From positions 29,078,116 through 29,142,115 of the forward strand of contig OX457026.1 in assembly GCA_949752745.1 (NCBI GenBank): a DNA stretch of 64,000 nucleotides, in the 5' to 3' direction. This document shows, in pieces, positions 33,404-43,481 of the stretch (positions are counted from its first letter, which is position 1; each line of letters starts with the position of its first letter). Under the pieces are notes generated by a model that worked only from the letters and a program-made list of their open reading frames with translations, had not been told where the DNA came from and ran no database searches. The stretch is from Protula sp. h YS-2021. Its lineage: Eukaryota > Annelida > Polychaeta > Sabellida > Serpulidae. Made by a program: the position numbers and the translations under genes.

Positions 33404-34394
33404 TTTGGAATTCTGACATCAACACATTTAGTAAAACAAAAAAAAATTTTTGATTTCACATAATCGGTCCCATTCTTGATATCTTTTATGGAATTATTGA
33501 TGCATATAATAGAATGTTGGATATCAAAAATTCGAAATAAAGTTTTCTCATACGTGTGCATGTGTTTACTGTTGAATTATAGATACCAGTAACTCAGTTT
33601 ACGACACAAACATAAGTTACTGATATAAAAAATCTTTTATTGGTATTATGAATTTACGTTTGATATCAATAATTGATACCACATTCGTGGTTCTTTTATT
33701 ATATCAAAAAATGAATTGTTGATCTGGTGAATTGAATTAATGATGTCACAATTCACAAATGACCACACAGGATTTCTTGACAAAAACTCAACAACAGATA
33801 TCAGCAAATGCCAATAAGAGTCGAAAAAGATTTCACGTTGGTATTTAACGATGTCATTAACTGATTTTTTTATTTCAGTTTCTTTGGAAATACAATCTTA
33901 TGATTCCATTATAAGGTACTTTTGATAATTATGATTAGATAAAATGATTACAAAATGGTAAGAAATACCAAAAGTTCAATTGCTGACATCAGCATTTATA
34001 TGCTGTCATTTTGAAGCAATAAAATTAGGCAAAAATTACAAATACCTCAAACAGAAGAGTCAATATGTCGTAAAATTAAATCAAATATGCTATTAGTATC
34101 TCGTAATATCTACCTTTTTATGTGAACCGTCTGACATAAGCATCCAGTGAGCCATTTTGTTAATTTTTTTTTATAATTTTTAAGTACCAATGATGTGCTT
34201 TGAACGCTTCGTAAATATCTCGACAGGGGTGGTCTGCACAGTTCTGAATTTATTTGATGTTCGTGAAGTCCTTGAAGTTATTTCAAATATTTTATACTTA
34301 AACTGTTGAGTTGCCAGTAGGGAGCGACGTCAGCCAAGTCTTTTTTATAACCAAGTATATCAGGAAATATGAAAATATCGGTTTTGGCACGATC
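33404..34394. other. Non-coding AT-rich stretch
   Basis: Many short GATATC and AATTGAT motifs, but no gene, element end or RNA structure recognised. Confidence 0.5.
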
Positions 34395-34715
34395 ACTGCT
34401 CCACAAGTAGGAAGAAATGCGGGGTTCAAAAGCCTTGTGCAGCTCCGAGAGTAGCAGGAAAAAGAGGGTTCAGCGCCTTACACAACTCTGTGAGTAGTCG
34501 CAAACGAGGGATTTCAAGTCTTGTGCACCTCTACGAGTAGTGGGAAACCAGAAATTTAAAGCCTTGTGCAGTTCTGCAAGTATTGGGGAAAGGAGATTGA
34601 AGCTTTGTTTCAGCTTAGTGGGGAGCCAAGAGATGAAATACTTTTGCAGTAGTCTGCGAGTAGTAGCATACGGGTGGTTAAAGTCATGTGCAGCAGGTAA
34701 TGAGATTCTGGCACA
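34395..34715. repeat. Degenerate tandem repeat, about 58-62 bp unit
   Basis: Five to six diverged units around the core AGCCTTGTGCAGCTCCGAGA, GTAGCAGGAAA (for example near 34430, 34490, 34525, 34565, 34645). Reading frames across it are by-products. Confidence 0.6.
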
Positions 34716-35449
34716 ATTTTTAAAATTAAATTTCTTTTTCTTTCTGCTGCTAAATATTATAAACATTCTTTTAATATTTGTGCCGTACCTCCTTATTAAT
34801 AGTGGAAAAACTTTGTTATTTTTAAACATGTCTTTGGTTCATCACCATGGAAATAGCGATTGGTTCTCATTTTTAGTCTGCTCGTTTTTGAGAAGTAACA
34901 ACATTGAATTGGCCAGGAATAAAACTATCATATTATTTAATTTTGGATCCACATTAGGATCTACAAAAAACCAACTGATAACAGGACAAAATCCGCGGTG
35001 ACAAACTACCCTGAGTTTTTTCCCGGTAGATTGTGTCCAGCAGTTTTTGCCCAGGCAAATTTAACCCAAGACCCAAATCAAATTTGACGAAAGATTTTGT
35101 TGTTACAGTGTGTCAAACATGAATTTCAACGAAAGTATAGTTTGTGATATGCCTGTGTTGCAAGTATAAAAAACAGCGAACTCCGAATAGATTACTGCAC
35201 GTTTACTGTTTTACTTGTAAAAAGGATGCATTTAGCCGTAGATTGACTTCGAAGATATTACATGAACAAAACTTCAAGGAGGGATGGAGTTTCTGAAAGC
35301 TCTTACAGGGACCTTTTACTGGCAGAAAGGATGTCACTTTCTACGAACAATAAAGGTGGTTGATATGGTGACCATATAATGTACCGATATGCTTAACACT
35401 TTTGACCACATGTTGCCTGTGACAAAGAGTGGTACCCCTCAACCGAGAA
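34716..35449. other. Non-coding stretch left of DIRS remnant
   Basis: No exon recognised. The left end of the DIRS remnant at 35450 is not preserved, so part of this stretch could be decayed element. Confidence 0.4.
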
Positions 35450-35678
35450 TGGAAATCTCCGTCGGGAGATAGCCACATTCACCCCTCCCAGTCCTCCCAG
35501 CGAGCGGATGACCCCGACCTGGACTCAGAGGAGCATGAATCGAAGGAACAGGAGTCGGAGGGGGTTGGATATACGCCACCGTCTTCTCATTTTTCCGCCT
35601 GCCCCTGAGTGAGATTGACTACATTTTATCGCCAGAAAGTGGCCAGAGACTCTGGAAAGATTCAGCAGCAGCGGAGAG

Positions 35679-36092
35679 ATGTTCGAGCAGGATCCCTTAA
35701 CCCCGACCTCATTCCACGGAGCGAAAATACCACCCTCTCGGAACCGTGCCTTCAGGGATGCAATTCAGGAGATCGGGCGCCTGGCAAAAGTCACCATCGG
35801 CTCTCTATCGTTAGAAAGGGAGGATCCACCCAAACGGATGCTTTCCCAAACCGCTACGTCACAGCACGATGCCTTCATCGCACTGTGGCGGACCAGCGAG
35901 GGCTTTGCTAATGCCATCACGGTGCGTACAAAAAGTGAGTTCAAAAAGATGAACACCAGTGAGGGATGTACACTTTCGCGCTTTCATGTTTTGGAGCACT
36001 GTGCTGTAAGGTCTTCGGACGAATTGATGCCGCTCGAACAGTTAGAACAACCCGAAAAAACGGGCAGTCGGGATATCATCCGTCCGAAGTAA
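35679..36092 (+). pseudogene. DIRS gag fragment
   Basis: Reads [55 protein letters not shown], matching the C-terminal half of gag in copies 1 and 2 ([32 protein letters not shown]). The N-terminal half is missing, and the end after EQPEKT is lost to frameshift. Confidence 0.85.
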
Positions 36093-36189
36093 CCCAGTTC
36101 TAGCCACTCCTTACCAAGAAGCCGAAACCAAACACTGGCAGCAGGATGGAGGGACATCTTCTCATCAAAACAGGTAGCATAGTACCACC

Positions 36190-36444
36190 CAGAGATTCCT
36201 TGGTCTCTTGGCGATACTTTAACAAACTCAGAAAATGCAGAAAATTCGCTATCTTTCAGCGACTCCTGGCCCGCAGGAGGAAGGCTAGCAAATTCTGGCA
36301 AACATGAAGGAAATGGGGGCCCCAACGAGTAGTTTGATTTCTCAAAGAGGGCTACTCGCTTCTTTTCAAACGGAACCCAAGGGGGCACAAACCATCCATT
36401 TCCCCAGGTCCCCGAAGTACCAGAAAGCCTAGTCACCTCCTATC

Positions 36445-36499
<55 letters not shown>

Positions 36500-38090
36500 C
36501 TCTTCAAGAAATGTTACGAAACTTGAAAGAAAAAGGGACGATAGAGGAGATGCCAGAAAAAAAAACCAGTCAGCCTTCTTCAGCAGGGTTTTTTCTGATC
36601 CCCAAAATATCCGGGGGGTGGAGATTAGTTACAGACCTCTTCTCAACCAACGAGTTCTTAAAGGTAACGTCTTTCTAAATGGACACAGTCCATATAATAA
36701 AAGAAAGCCTACATGCAGGGATGAAGGGTACCTATCCGATGCATACCTCCACATCGCATTACACCTCTCAGCCAGAAAATTTCTGGGCTGCCAAGTAGGC
36801 CGAGAACGGTTCTGGTTTCTGGCACTCCTCCCTGGCCTATCCACGTGTTCTCAAAGATCATGAAAGTACTAAAGTCATTTGCTCGTCTAGAAGGCGTGCT
36901 AGTTTTCCAGCATCGAGACGACTGGTTTCTGGCACACCAGGACAGAGAAGTAGCCCGTCATGAAACCCCTGGTATTAGTACGTAAAGCCTTGCAAATCAG
37001 AGCTAGTTCCCAAGCAGGACATTGCCTTTCTTGGAGAAAAGTGGGATCTGGCCAACGCCAGAGCATTTCCCACAGAAGGGAGAAGATAGAGGATCTCTCA
37101 AGCCATAAAAGGGATCCCAGTGGGCAAAAAGGTAAGAGTACAAGCCATGGAGTCGCTATCAGGCCTCTTAGTGGCAACCCAGACAACGGTCCCGATAGGC
37201 CATCTCCATTACAGGCCGTTTCAAAGGCAGGCAAGGTTTGCTCTAGGGCAAGCGGGGTATCCTCAAGTAAAAATGAAAATATCTTAGACGTCCCTGTACC
37301 CTCTACAATGGTGGTGCGATGCTCGGAAGATGAACGAGGGAGTTTCTTTCCACCCCAACAGAGTTCCAAACGGACGCGTCTCGGACGGGCTGGGGAATAC
37401 AATGCCAAGATCAGGTATGGAGACGGAAATGGCCACCTACCCTAAACGGATATCACATCAATTGGCTAGAATTGTGAGTAATCTGGATAGAGCTGAACAA
37501 GCTTAGCAAGACAATCAGTGGCAAAAGTGTGCTAGTACTGTTAGACAACTCAACAGCAGTGGCATACTTAAACAAGCAAGGGGGCCAGGCCCCTTTTGTT
37601 ATCTGGCATTCAAGATCTTTCCCTTGTCCACCATTCCCACATTACAAGCATACTCCGCCACCAAGCGGGAAAACTCAATGTATTGGCGGACCTCGCCTCA
37701 ATTGTAGGCCAAGTCATCCAGACGGAATGGTGCCTAGTCCGTCCATCCTTCCAATGGCTAATAAACCAGTCACCATGAGGTACCCAACTCTGGACCTGTT
37801 TACCAATTCCCTGACAACGCAACTACCCAGGTTTATCTCCCTCTGCCAAGATCCCTTAGCATGGGCAGTGGATGCTCTCAACTGCCCGTCGAGCTGGGCC
37901 CACGTGCTTCTTATTAGTAGCTCCATGGACGCCAGAATTCCCATGGTTCGACCTGCTATTGCAATGCAAGGTGGTCAAGAAGGTCCCGATCCCGTGCCAC
38001 AGGGAACTCCTATCCCACCCCTATTAGCAACATTTTCACCCAGTCCCCACCTTCTGAACCTACAACTATGGTGCTTGACCAGTCCTTCTT
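36190..38090 (+). pseudogene. DIRS RT / RNase H remnant
   Basis: Pieces in all three frames match the RT of copies 1 and 2: FFSRVFS..., SDAYLHIALHLSARKFLG, LVFQHRDDWFLA (the YLDD catalytic box now reads HRDD), [17 protein letters not shown] (RNase H), LDLFTNSLTTQLPRF and APWTPEFPWF-like remains. A (GA)n tract has expanded inside the N-terminal part. Confidence 0.85.
36448..36496. repeat. (GA)n microsatellite inside DIRS remnant
   Basis: About 24 GA units. They replace the segment that in the full copies reads GGGGTCAGAAAAAGACCGAG, so the repeat probably grew from that purine-rich coding sequence. Confidence 0.95.
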
Positions 38091-38957
38091 AAGAACAAAG
38101 GCTTCTCTTAGAAAGTAGAGGACAAAATGGTCAACAACCATAAACAATCCACAACTAAGGTATACAGGGCTCAAGGAACAAGTTTGCCTCATGGTGCAGT
38201 AAATCAAAGCTAGACCCCTTCCAGGCTTCCCCAGTAGTGGTAGCGGACTTTCCTATTAACCGATGAACAATTGAAACTGGGCTCCGTTGAAGGTTATGGA
38301 ACCGCTGCAGGTTCTAGGCTCAAGGCATCTACGGGCTACGATCTAGGGAAAGATACGGCCTTGTCCCAACTGATCAGGCATTATAATGTAAATACCCTGC
38401 CCAGAATGCAAGATCGGATCTACCCTAGTCCTACGATATCTTCAACGACCCAAAATCATTGGAGAAAAGGAAATATCTGCTAAAAATACCACAGCGAGGT
38501 TTACCTTTTCACTAACACTAGCTTCAGCCGAGAGGTGAGGCGATATCCATGCCCTGGACAAAACGGTAAGCAGAAAAAATGGGAACTGAGAAAAGGCCCT
38601 TCTCTTTCCAAAAGTAGCTTTCATGGGAAAGACCTACATCTTATGCAGACCTACATCGTCTGCATAAGATCAAATTCGATCACATAAGCCTACCATCCCT
38701 GCCAGAAGAACAAAATCAAAGAAGGGTTAGTCTCGTTGTGTCCCGTCAAAGCCCTACGCCAATATCGAGATATTTCAGAGGCCTATAGATAAAAAGATCA
38801 GAAAGCACTTATCATCTCCTACATGCCTAAATTTAACAAAGACCTCTCCAAGTAAACCACTTCCAATTACGTCAAAGGGGTCATTCTAGTGGCATATGAC
38901 GAAGAGAGTATATCAAGGCAAGTAGCAAACTTGCCAAAACCGAATTAAGGGAGCCCA
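38091..38957 (+). pseudogene. DIRS tyrosine recombinase remnant
   Basis: Fragments such as [39 protein letters not shown] and a degenerate SLTLASAER*GDIHALDK match the recombinase of copy 2 in scattered frames. The His-x-x-Arg and Tyr boxes are largely deleted before the right terminus. Confidence 0.8.
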
Positions 38958-39022
38958 TCTAAAAGTAGAGAACGCGAATTACGCTTTTACTCGTAAGAGC
39001 TCGATTACGAAATAAAACGTTG

Positions 39023-40172
39023 TTGCAGAAATTTGACTGTTTATGTGAAAACTGGGCATATGTATGGGGTCTATTCCAGTAAGTTCAATTGTTCTAGCCG
39101 GACGTAATGTGTAGGATTTGTGTTGGCGTCGACGGGGGGAGCTGGTTGTCGGGGCATGACAATCCCCCCCCCCACCCTCCTTCCACTCACCACCTCCCTC
39201 CCTCTGCGGACCCGTCGCCCCACTCGGATATCCTACAGGTGGCAAATGTCAGAGGACACTGGGTGCACAATTGTTTTTTTACGAAATTTAAGGTAGCACT
39301 TGTGGAACTGGTAAAATGTGTGCAGAACAATTGTGTAAGTGTGTATGTCTCGAAAATAAACTGAGTCGTTTCCGATCTTAGCCGCCTTAAATGAAGTGAA
39401 CTGGCCGAAGCCTGTGGTCCCTTGAAACCGTCAAAATCTATCCTGATATACCAGTTTTTACAAAAGTATATTCGGGAGGCGCTGCCTCGTGCTTTGACTA
39501 ACAAAATCGTGGCAGTTGTACCATTAATGCAACAAGATGACTTGGAGGAGCTTATGTTTTATAAGGGCTTAGATGTTCTATGAACTGAAAGAAACTAGGT
39601 ACTTTTTATTTTGTTATAAAAAGGACGCAAAGGATATAATGGTACACTCCACGGGGCGGTCTAACGGCCCGGAAGAAAGATAGTCACAAAAAAACCCATG
39701 AGCTTAAATGAGCTTAAAATAAGCCATCAGCACATAACTGCTAGACCATATATCCAGAGATTAGCTAATAAATAAGAATAGAATTTCAAGTCACAATATA
39801 CCTGGAGCTATGGGTAAAACACATGGCTAAAATGCTTTACGCCGGAAACAGTTAATCGGCACTGCGTAATTTTAGAGGCCATTAAATCAAGGGGGACCAA
39901 ACTGCCTATCCACCTGTGGTGGAGCCATAGCAGAAGGCTCTTTCCTTAATAGCTAACGCAATGACGATGGGCAACTCCATGAGCCAGTATGGTTATGGGG
40001 GGGGGGGGGGAAGGGGTGCTGGGATCGGGGGTCGGGGTAGTTCCGTTTTGATAATGAACATAAATATGCGAAATGTGTATATCTATGAGGCTGGATGGAT
40101 ATACAAATAAACCATAATTTTAAAGACATTTTAAATGGGTGAAATTTGTGGTCAAACCCAGAGAAGGCACCC
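39023..40172. other. Non-coding between two DIRS elements
   Basis: No gene recognised. A C-run (39165-39174) and a G-run (39999-40010) are present. It ends at the TTTTAC where copy 2 begins. Confidence 0.5.
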
Positions 40173-40204
40173 TTTTACTTCGCAAAAGCTTTGAATTCGC
40201 TTAT

Positions 40205-40368
40205 CTCCACTTTTAATGGGTTCCCTTCCAGTAATATTTACCACGCAATATAAAAAAGAACTTTTTGAGGTACTGTTCAAGATACTCTAACCCTTCCATC
40301 CATCCTATGGCCAATCAGAATGCCCGAGACGTCGTCTGCTAGTCTCGTATAAACGACATTCCCTTTTT
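40205..40368 (+). repeat. DIRS copy 2 left inverted repeat
   Basis: 164 bp, exact complement of 47920-48083. It differs from the copy 1 repeat at three sites (GGGTTCCC, GCAATATAA, CCTATGGCC), each matched by the complementary change in the right repeat. Confidence 0.93.
40311..40353 (+). promoter_or_regulatory. Putative DIRS promoter (CCAAT and TATA boxes), copy 2
   Basis: CCAAT at 40311-40315 and TATAAA at 40348-40353 within the left inverted repeat, same spacing as copy 1. Motif evidence only. Confidence 0.4.
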
Positions 40369-41243
40369 GCGTGGCGTCGATACAACACGCCATTCTGTGT
40401 GCTGCCGGTTTTTTGCAGCAAGGGAACTGGTTTAAGGTGCGAATTGCTTCATTTTTTACTTAATTCACTGCCTAATGGATTGTTTTATCTATTATTGTGC
40501 GTTGGGATAAATTTATGGAGCCGAAGTGTGTTTATTCGCCATCTTACTCTTCGGTCTGATTAGGTTGAGTTTGCACGATCACGGAGACACTTTCCTAGTC
40601 CCGAGAAGTGCGCCTCTTTCTCCACTTTCATTCAGATCGAGGAACTTACCAGTTCCACCTCAGTTCGTCTAGGAGTAGGATCTTTTCAGGCTGCTGGACC
40701 TGATCAGACTCCAAGCTTTACCAGCCAGCTGTGTCATCGCGGAAATGGCCAGTTTTTGCTTAAGCTTTACTCCATGGGTCGCTTCTCAGTCTTTGTAGAG
40801 CAGGTTCTGCAAGTCTGACAGCGTTCTCCGACGAAAAGAGACGTTTTCTGTGACGTCTGAGGGTCATTTTCTTTGCCAGGACCGTTTTCCCTTTGTGGTC
40901 TTACGGTCACGGGTGCGAGAAGACCATTCTGGTCCAACGGGATTCACAAAACCCGTTACGGTCCGATGGTCCCAGGTGCATCTGAGGCAAGAGAGATCCA
41001 TATCCGACACGGGTGGTGCCATTACGGTCCAGCCCGTTACGGCCCGGGAACGTTATCGTTCCGGGAAGCATCTCTTTTCGTCTTTCCTTAGACCCAGCGA
41101 GTTATTGCGGTGTTTAAGCAATTGTAAACACAGCTTGGAAGGTTAAAGCTTGCAGTTGAAGCAAAGCACGGAGAAATGTAGTTTTGTGCGTTGTTTTATA
41201 CTACATATTCTCACCGTTGTTTTTCTCTGCTTGCATTTCAGAT
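40369..41243 (+). other. DIRS copy 2 leader
   Basis: No long frame begins with ATG. It ends in TTTTTCTCTGCTTGCATTTCAG just before the gag ATG, the same possible 3' splice site as copy 1. Confidence 0.5.
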
Positions 41244-43481
41244 ATGACAGAGGCCAGTCTACATTCTCCACCGTTACTGCCTCAGTGTATCCATCCTCCA
41301 ACCGCGTGTAACCCCCACTCCATCTGCGACCGCTGTAGACGGAATAGTGGAATACCTCTGTGTGAGCCAGACAGCCAGTGTGGCGAGTGTCTACATCTTT
41401 CTCCAGAGGATTGGAAAGTCCTATTACGGAATAGGACCAAGAACGAGCGCAGGAGGGATAAGCGCAAATTCCTTTCGTCAGCTTCGTTTGTTACTCGTGA
41501 ATTTATTCGTGATACCATGAAGAAGGCTAGCTCCGTTATTCTGGGCCAGGTCTCCACCCCCGTACACGTAGACACTGGTGCAGAATCGGAATCCGCTACG
41601 CCAGTTAAGAGACATAAAAAGTCCAAGAGTAAAGGACGTGCATTTTCTGAGACTGTAGCAGAATTGGACATCCCGGAAGGGCAAGAACGGGATCGTCTCC
41701 GCGAGGCATGGGCCTCACCTCCTAGAGTGAAACCCAGTGGCAGTCCAGGAGGGGCGTTTAAGTCCCCGTCTGAGGAACAAGTGACTTTAACGCATAGGGA
41801 TACGGGAACAGTACTTTCGGCGGTTACAGGCCAGTTAGGCATTCCCCCGCGAGAGGACTTATCCCCCCCTCCTCAGCTGCAGCGTCTCCCGAGTGAATTT
41901 TCAGCGTTTTTGTCTATGCAATCGCAACTGCAAAAACAACTTTTGGATTTACAGAGTCAAGTTCAGAAGCAGGAGAGTCTGCTTAGTCAAAGGCAAAAGC
42001 CTAAACCATCAGCTACGGTTTCTCGTCCTCCTCCGGAAATTCAGTCAGTGGCAGCGATATCGGGCTCGCCTGTACCTCACCTCCCGCTGGACTCTAACGT
42101 GGATATTCCCGAAACGGTCACCATCAGCGAGGAGGATTCCGTGGGCGTGCCCCTTTCGGGCCAAGTCTCCGCATTGCTGGAAGATGATGAGGAAATCGGG
42201 CCGATGGAAAATTCTCCCCTAGCAGCAGTCCCAAGCAACAGGGAGAAAGAAATTTACACCCCAGTAGGGGAACCCCACATGTCACATTTTTCACAATCCC
42301 AACTCCCAGAAGCAGCATCTGATGAACAGGAGTCGGAGGTGGAAGACGGGGAAGAAGAATCCGAGGGTACGTCAGTACATTCCCGTTGTCATTTACCGTT
42401 ACGGGCAGTGGAGCAGGTGCGTTCTCCCGGCCAAGGGCATCGACTTTGGAGAGATCCAGCGGCAGCGGGCAGACGGCCCATCCGTACTCCCTCTCCACCA
42501 GATCTTGCCCCATCGGTCGAGGACGCGGCCCCCTCGAGTTCTGCTTCTACGATTGCACCAGAAGACGTGCCGTTCAGGGATGCCATTCAAGAGATAGCCC
42601 GCTTAGCAGAGGTCTCCTGTGGCTCCCCAAATTTAGATAAGGAGGATCCGCCCATTCGGATGACATCTCAGGCAGCTCCACCACAACAGGACTCGTTTAT
42701 CGCACTAGCCACCAGTGAGGGCATTGCTCATGCTGTCACGGTCCGCGCGAAAGAGTTCAAGAAGATGGACGCCGGTGAGGGTCGCACGTTGTCGCGTTTC
42801 CATTTATCTAAACATTGCTCAGTACGACCAGGACCATATCGGTCAGCGGATGAAAAAATTCCCCTAGAGGCACTGGAGCAGCCCGTGAAGCGTACAGTCT
42901 GGATGCCCACAGTGCGTAGTGACTCAGACATTCCATTAGTGGAGAAAGACGCAAAGACCATCGAGGCGTCTTCTCGCCACATCCTGAACATTATGTCTTT
43001 TCAAGATCATGCACTTAAAGCACTAAAGTCGCGTTGGGAAGAACTTCGCCTTAGTGATCCCGTGTCTGCTAAATTGATGGAATGCCTGGCCTTAGCTACC
43101 CGAGACGTGGTCAAACTTTCCACTTTTTTGATGACTTCAATGGTCTACTTACGTCGAGATGCCTTTCTCCAGCACTGCTGGTCTAGTGTCAAAGGTTTGC
43201 GGGACCTGCGTCATGCCCCTATCCTGGAGGAACGAGAACTATTTCCTCCCGCCGAGATAGAGAGGGTGAACCAGGAAAGTCGTTCGCTTTCGCAAGATTA
43301 TGCCCTGATGTCCAGGATGTCTCGCTCCTCCTTCAAACGTCCACTGAAGAGGAAGAGACCACAACAGTCCTCTCCAGCACCGTCTAAGCCGAGTGCGCAG
43401 CCACAACAGCCCCCTGTCAAGAAACCGAAACCCAGCCCCGGCAGCAAGACAGAGGGTCCGGCTCCACAGTCGTTCAGGTAG
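41244..43481 (+). CDS. DIRS gag-like protein, copy 2
   Basis: 745 residues from ATG 41244 ([10 protein letters not shown]), chosen because the frame upstream has no ATG and crosses a likely splice acceptor. By position this is the structural nucleocapsid-type protein of the element. N terminus: seven cysteines (15, 22, 28, 31, 40, 46, 49) with two CxxC pairs spaced like a zinc-binding knuckle, then a basic stretch. Middle: Pro/Ser-rich and Gln-rich ([20 protein letters not shown], a likely coiled coil), then an acidic block. C-terminal third: [14 protein letters not shown], the region kept in the remnants, then a basic/Pro/Gln-rich tail. The reverse transcriptase frame overlaps its last 89 nt. 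Confidence 0.88.
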   Translation: MTEASLHSPPLLPQCIHPPTACNPHSICDRCRRNSGIPLCEPDSQCGECLHLSPEDWKVLLRNRTKNERRRDKRKFLSSASFVTREFIRDTMKKASSVILGQVSTPVHVDTGAESESATPVKRHKKSKSKGRAFSETVAELDIPEGQERDRLREAWASPPRVKPSGSPGGAFKSPSEEQVTLTHRDTGTVLSAVTGQLGIPPREDLSPPPQLQRLPSEFSAFLSMQSQLQKQLLDLQSQVQKQESLLSQRQKPKPSATVSRPPPEIQSVAAISGSPVPHLPLDSNVDIPETVTISEEDSVGVPLSGQVSALLEDDEEIGPMENSPLAAVPSNREKEIYTPVGEPHMSHFSQSQLPEAASDEQESEVEDGEEESEGTSVHSRCHLPLRAVEQVRSPGQGHRLWRDPAAAGRRPIRTPSPPDLAPSVEDAAPSSSASTIAPEDVPFRDAIQEIARLAEVSCGSPNLDKEDPPIRMTSQAAPPQQDSFIALATSEGIAHAVTVRAKEFKKMDAGEGRTLSRFHLSKHCSVRPGPYRSADEKIPLEALEQPVKRTVWMPTVRSDSDIPLVEKDAKTIEASSRHILNIMSFQDHALKALKSRWEELRLSDPVSAKLMECLALATRDVVKLSTFLMTSMVYLRRDAFLQHCWSSVKGLRDLRHAPILEERELFPPAEIERVNQESRSLSQDYALMSRMSRSSFKRPLKRKRPQQSSPAPSKPSAQPQQPPVKKPKPSPGSKTEGPAPQSFR

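Larger units (their letters stand above)
35450..39022 (+). mobile_element. Old DIRS-like remnant, 5' truncated
   Basis: Plus-strand remnant related to, but clearly diverged from, the two full copies. It starts within gag (acidic region with GAACAGGAGTCGGAGG), runs through RT/RNase H and recombinase in many broken frames, and ends with a recognisable right terminus (38958-39022: GAGAACGCGAATTACGCTTT...AAATAAAACG). The left inverted repeat, gag N terminus and internal complementary region are missing. The number of lesions shows an older insertion. Confidence 0.88.

Noticed and set aside
34540..35001. Open frame of 153 codons on the plus strand
   Set aside because: It starts inside a degenerate tandem repeat and continues into low-complexity hydrophobic sequence; no homology or splice support.
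41184..41243. 20-residue N-terminal extension of gag ([10 protein letters not shown]...)
   Set aside because: It begins at TTG and crosses a strong splice-acceptor sequence. The ATG at 41244 is the likely start.
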